Source: Fibrobacter sp. (GTDB taxonomy: Bacteria > Fibrobacterota > Fibrobacteria > Fibrobacterales > Fibrobacteraceae). From it: 64,000 bases of DNA. Location: the NCBI GenBank assembly GCA_024398955.1, contig JAKSIG010000011.1, positions 1 to 64,000 of the forward strand. The letters are read 5' to 3'. This document shows, piece after piece, positions 61,898 to 64,000 of the stretch. How positions within the stretch are numbered: the stretch's first letter is position 1; each line of letters opens with the position of its first letter. The translations under genes and the position numbers were made by a program. The notes under the pieces are model-generated. The model searched no databases, was not told the DNA's origin, and saw only the letters and a program-made list of their open reading frames with translations.

Positions 61898-61928
61898 TAT
61901 ATGATAAGGGAGGGGGTCCACCCCCTCC

Positions 61929-61970
61929 CTTAAACCTACCTGGGCACATGCTACGGCATGTGCGTTTTTC
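61929..61970 (+). terminator. Terminator unit after tRNA-Thr, copy 1
   Basis: GCACATGC pairs with GCATGTGC around TACG and is followed by GTTTTTC. The flanking CTTAAACCTACCTGG belongs to the repeat unit. Confidence 0.75.
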
Positions 61971-61994
61971 TTAGGGACGTAAGTCTACCTCGCA

Positions 61995-62036
61995 CTTAAA
62001 CCTACCTGGGCACATGCTACGGCAAATGCGTTTTTC
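61995..62036 (+). repeat. Duplicated terminator unit, degenerate copy 2
   Basis: This copy of the 42-base unit at 61929-61970 has GCAAATGC in place of GCATGTGC, which breaks the stem, so it is probably a poor terminator. Confidence 0.75.
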
Positions 62037-62150
62037 ACTAAAATCTGATTTTTTGCCGGTTGCATTCTTTCGTTGTTTTATCATAAAATCTGCTTTTCTA
62101 TTCCGCAGTTTATATTTTTGAGCCAACCGGACCTGACCGAGTTTTTTTTA

Positions 62151-62192
62151 GATCGCCTTCTTCGCCATCATTGGGAAGAAGGTCTTTTTTTT
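62151..62192 (+). terminator. Strong terminator-like hairpin before the DprA-like gene
   Basis: CCTTCTTC pairs with GAAGAAGG around an 11-base loop and is followed by TCTTTTTTTT. Confidence 0.75.
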
Positions 62193-62239
62193 GGTAAGGG
62201 CCGGATTACCATAGCAAACTTTAAGAAAAAGGACTCTTC

Positions 62240-62725
62240 ATGAAACCGTTTAAAATGATTGGTGTAAGGTACAAGGGAAACACTAGCCTGCTTACGGACC
62301 CCTGGGCACGTATTGGGGTTTTCGCCTCGCGTTCAGAGGATCCGGCCATTGGCATCATCAGAGAACAGTGGGCTCGAACAAAGGGACGGCAACATAAGTG
62401 CATTATCGGGACTTTCCACTCCAAGGCAGAAGTCGAAATACTTTACTTTGTTCTAAAATACGGAGGCTCTGCGGTCTGGATTATGGGATGCAGTCTCCCA
62501 CGCAAACTGAACGATTTTTGCAAGGAGGCCATCCGGAAGAAGCGGTTGCTGATAATATCATGCTTCCATCGGGAGCATCACAGCTATGCAACGGCACGTT
62601 ATTGCGCCCAACTGGCAGATATGTTTTCCAGCTATCTTGCCATATGGTCCATGAAGGAAGGCGGCATGATCGAGCCAATCTACAATAGGGCGATCCAAAG
62701 GGGCAAATGGGTGGAACGTTTCTAG
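62240..62725 (+). CDS. DprA/Smf-like SLOG-fold protein, short form
   Basis: The 161-residue protein shows a partial DprA-like pattern: FHSKAEVEILYFVLKYGGSAVWIMGCSLP (where DprA has its Rossmann beta-alpha-beta), KKRLLIISCF, then ATARYCAQLADM and KEGGMIEPI. It is about half the length of true DprA and lacks the N-terminal helix-hairpin-helix and C-terminal winged helix. SLOG proteins bind nucleotides or, in DprA, single-stranded DNA. It is isolated between tRNA-Thr and the XPB helicase gene with terminators upstream. Function unproven. Confidence 0.65.
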   Translation: MKPFKMIGVRYKGNTSLLTDPWARIGVFASRSEDPAIGIIREQWARTKGRQHKCIIGTFHSKAEVEILYFVLKYGGSAVWIMGCSLPRKLNDFCKEAIRKKRLLIISCFHREHHSYATARYCAQLADMFSSYLAIWSMKEGGMIEPIYNRAIQRGKWVERF

Positions 62726-62819
62726 ATTCCAGGAAAGGCATTTGGGGAGCCTCGGTCATGTCAATGTAAGCTTTGCTTACCTTGCCGTGGTTCTCGCCTT
62801 TTATTAAATTTGGCGCCCT

Positions 62820-64000
62820 ATGAATCCTAATGGCGCTATTATTGTTCAGAGTAACATGGAAATCATGGTGGAAGTGGACGCTCCCACCTACGAAGCTGCA
62901 CGTGACGCAATTGCACCTTTTACCGAACTGGTAAAAAGCCCCGAACACCTGCACACTTACAAGATCAGTCCCCTTAGCCTGTGGAACGCCGCAGCTACCG
63001 GCCTTCGCGCCAAGGAAGTTCTGGAACGTCTAGAAAGCCAGAGTCGCTACCCCATTCCCGAAACCGTCATTACCGAGGTAGAAGACTACATGAGCCGCTA
63101 CGGCCTTCTCCGCATGAAGAAGGACGATGGTGACAACCTGATCGTGGAATCCGACGACAAGTACATGTTCACGGAAATCTGCCAGCTGAAGGACGTTCAG
63201 CCCTACATCAAGGAATTTATCGACGACTGTCACGCCATCGTGGATCCGGAACGCCGCGGTCACCTGAAGATGGCCCTGACCAATGCGGGATTCCCGGTGG
63301 AAGATTTGGCAGGCTACACCGTTGGCGACCCGCTGCCCATCCATCTCCGCGACACAATGCTCTGCGGCAAGGAATTCAAGCTCCGCGACTACCAGAAGGA
63401 AGCCGCCCAGGTGTTCTACGCCTCCGGTTCCGAGAAGGGCGGTTCGGGCGTTATCGTGCTGCCTTGCGGTTCCGGCAAGACCGTCATCGGCATTGCCACC
63501 ATGGCTTTAATACAAACTAAGACCTTGATTCTTACGCCCAACATTTCCGCCTCCCGCCAGTGGATTCGCGAAATCTGCGACAAGACGGATTTGACCCCCG
63601 ACATGGTAAAGGAATACTCCGGCGAAGTCAAGGAAATCGGCCCCGTTACCGTGGCCACCTACCAGATTCTGACCCAGCGCAAGCGCGCCAAGAAGTCGAA
63701 CGAAGAATTGACAGAAATCGATTTGGAAGGAGTTACCGAAGAAGAAGTCAAGAAGGAACTGGCCAACTTCCCGCTGTTCAGCCAGCAGAAGTGGGGCCTG
63801 ATGATCTACGACGAAGTTCACCTGCTTCCCGCCCCGGTTTTCCGCCTGAGTACCGAAATGCAGGCCACCCGCCGTCTGGGCCTTACGGCAACGCTTGTCC
63901 GCGAAGACCACAAGGAAACTGAAGTATTCAGCCTGATTGGCCCCAAGAAGTACGACATTCCCTGGCGTATTCTTGAAGCCCAGGGCTGGATCGCTACAGC
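62820..64000 (+). CDS. DNA repair helicase XPB/ERCC3-type (partial, runs off window)
   Basis: The frame opens at ATG 62820 (MNPNGAIIVQSNMEIMVEVD) and is still open at the window end (393 codons). It has an N-terminal helicase-associated part (to about 190), then the helicase core: KLRDYQKEAAQVFY, Walker A LPCGSGKT (about residue 216), the DEVH box in MIYDEVHLLPAPVFR (about 330) and GLTATLVREDHKE. The DEVHLLPA form is diagnostic of XPB. XPB homologues occur in some bacteria, where they act as 3-prime to 5-prime DNA helicases. An XPB-specific partner nuclease (Bax1 type) is not visible within the window. Confidence 0.9.
   Translation, partial: MNPNGAIIVQSNMEIMVEVDAPTYEAARDAIAPFTELVKSPEHLHTYKISPLSLWNAAATGLRAKEVLERLESQSRYPIPETVITEVEDYMSRYGLLRMKKDDGDNLIVESDDKYMFTEICQLKDVQPYIKEFIDDCHAIVDPERRGHLKMALTNAGFPVEDLAGYTVGDPLPIHLRDTMLCGKEFKLRDYQKEAAQVFYASGSEKGGSGVIVLPCGSGKTVIGIATMALIQTKTLILTPNISASRQWIREICDKTDLTPDMVKEYSGEVKEIGPVTVATYQILTQRKRAKKSNEELTEIDLEGVTEEEVKKELANFPLFSQQKWGLMIYDEVHLLPAPVFRLSTEMQATRRLGLTATLVREDHKETEVFSLIGPKKYDIPWRILEAQGWIAT

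Larger units (their letters stand above)
61898..62239. other. 342-bp non-coding region after tRNA-Thr
   Basis: No gene is apparent. It has a G/C-rich hairpin (GGGAGGGGG with CCCCCTCCC, 61908-61930), two copies of a 42-base terminator unit, an AT-rich spacer and a final strong terminator-like hairpin at 62151-62192 before the DprA-like gene. Confidence 0.6.

Noticed and set aside
61721..61921. Minus-strand frame encoding DLNCRPADYESAALPAE
   Set aside because: Antisense of tRNA-Thr; another familiar false protein.

Overview
The window looks like chromosomal DNA of a fibre-degrading anaerobe of the Fibrobacterota, probably Fibrobacter or a close relative. This is inferred from several features: a cluster of secreted mannanases and a GH30 xylanase with conserved C-terminal tails, serine-rich linkers in secreted proteins, a TIGR02147-family regulator (a family greatly expanded in Fibrobacter succinogenes) beside a lipoprotein, a bacterial XPB helicase, and an oxygen-sensitive class III ribonucleotide reductase. 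No phage, transposase, integrase or CRISPR array was seen.

Layout. 1-2.5 kb: a GRP-type sugar transporter and mnmE on the minus strand; mnmE carries three repeat insertions inside its GTPase domain. 2.7-10.4 kb: a mannan-use block of aldose 1-epimerase, GH26, GH5 and GH26. 10.5-15.6 kb: GH57 enzyme, hypoxanthine phosphoribosyltransferase, a membrane protein, cysE and nth. 15.6-23.3 kb: UDP-glucuronate decarboxylase, a lipoprotein, nadC-coaX, two polyprenyl-phosphate sugar transferases and homoserine dehydrogenase. 23.5-25.6 kb: GH30. 25.7-32.6 kb: an unknown protein, murI, a UvrD-like helicase fused to a PlsC acyltransferase, and a flippase-like / GT4 / methyltransferase set. 32.9-33.7 kb: a short RpoD-like sigma factor behind a near-perfect sigma-54 promoter. 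34.2-41.1 kb: two very large secreted modular proteins. 41.3-43.7 kb: hemW, a small membrane protein and a membrane adenylate cyclase. 43.8-50.5 kb: a segment bounded by two identical tRNA-Gly(GCC) genes in inverted orientation, holding the TIGR02147/lipoprotein pair and the anaerobic ribonucleotide reductase genes. 50.5-56.4 kb: a sodium:solute symporter, a GAF-GGDEF protein and an LptG/LptF pair. 56.5-60.9 kb: bamD, an outer-membrane protein, a PHP-domain protein and a rhomboid protease. 61-64 kb: a TPR membrane protein, tRNA-Thr(CGT), a DprA-like protein and the first part of an XPB helicase that runs off the window.

How the genes work together. The glycoside hydrolases would cut mannan and xylan outside the cell, and the epimerase and sugar transporter fit uptake and use of the released sugars. 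The sugar-nucleotide, sugar-transferase, GT4 and flippase-like genes fit surface polysaccharide synthesis. LptFG and BamD maintain the outer membrane that carries these products. The anaerobic ribonucleotide reductase, apparently split so that its glycyl-radical domain is a separate 52-residue protein, supplies deoxynucleotides without oxygen and is preceded by a tandem NrdR-like operator.

Most notable observations: (1) the split NrdD with a free glycyl-radical peptide; (2) a sigma-54 promoter driving a sigma-70-type factor; (3) the helicase-acyltransferase fusion; (4) repeat elements translated within the MnmE G domain; (5) the inverted tRNA-Gly duplication enclosing the nrd genes. Functional names come from reading motifs by eye; no database search was run.
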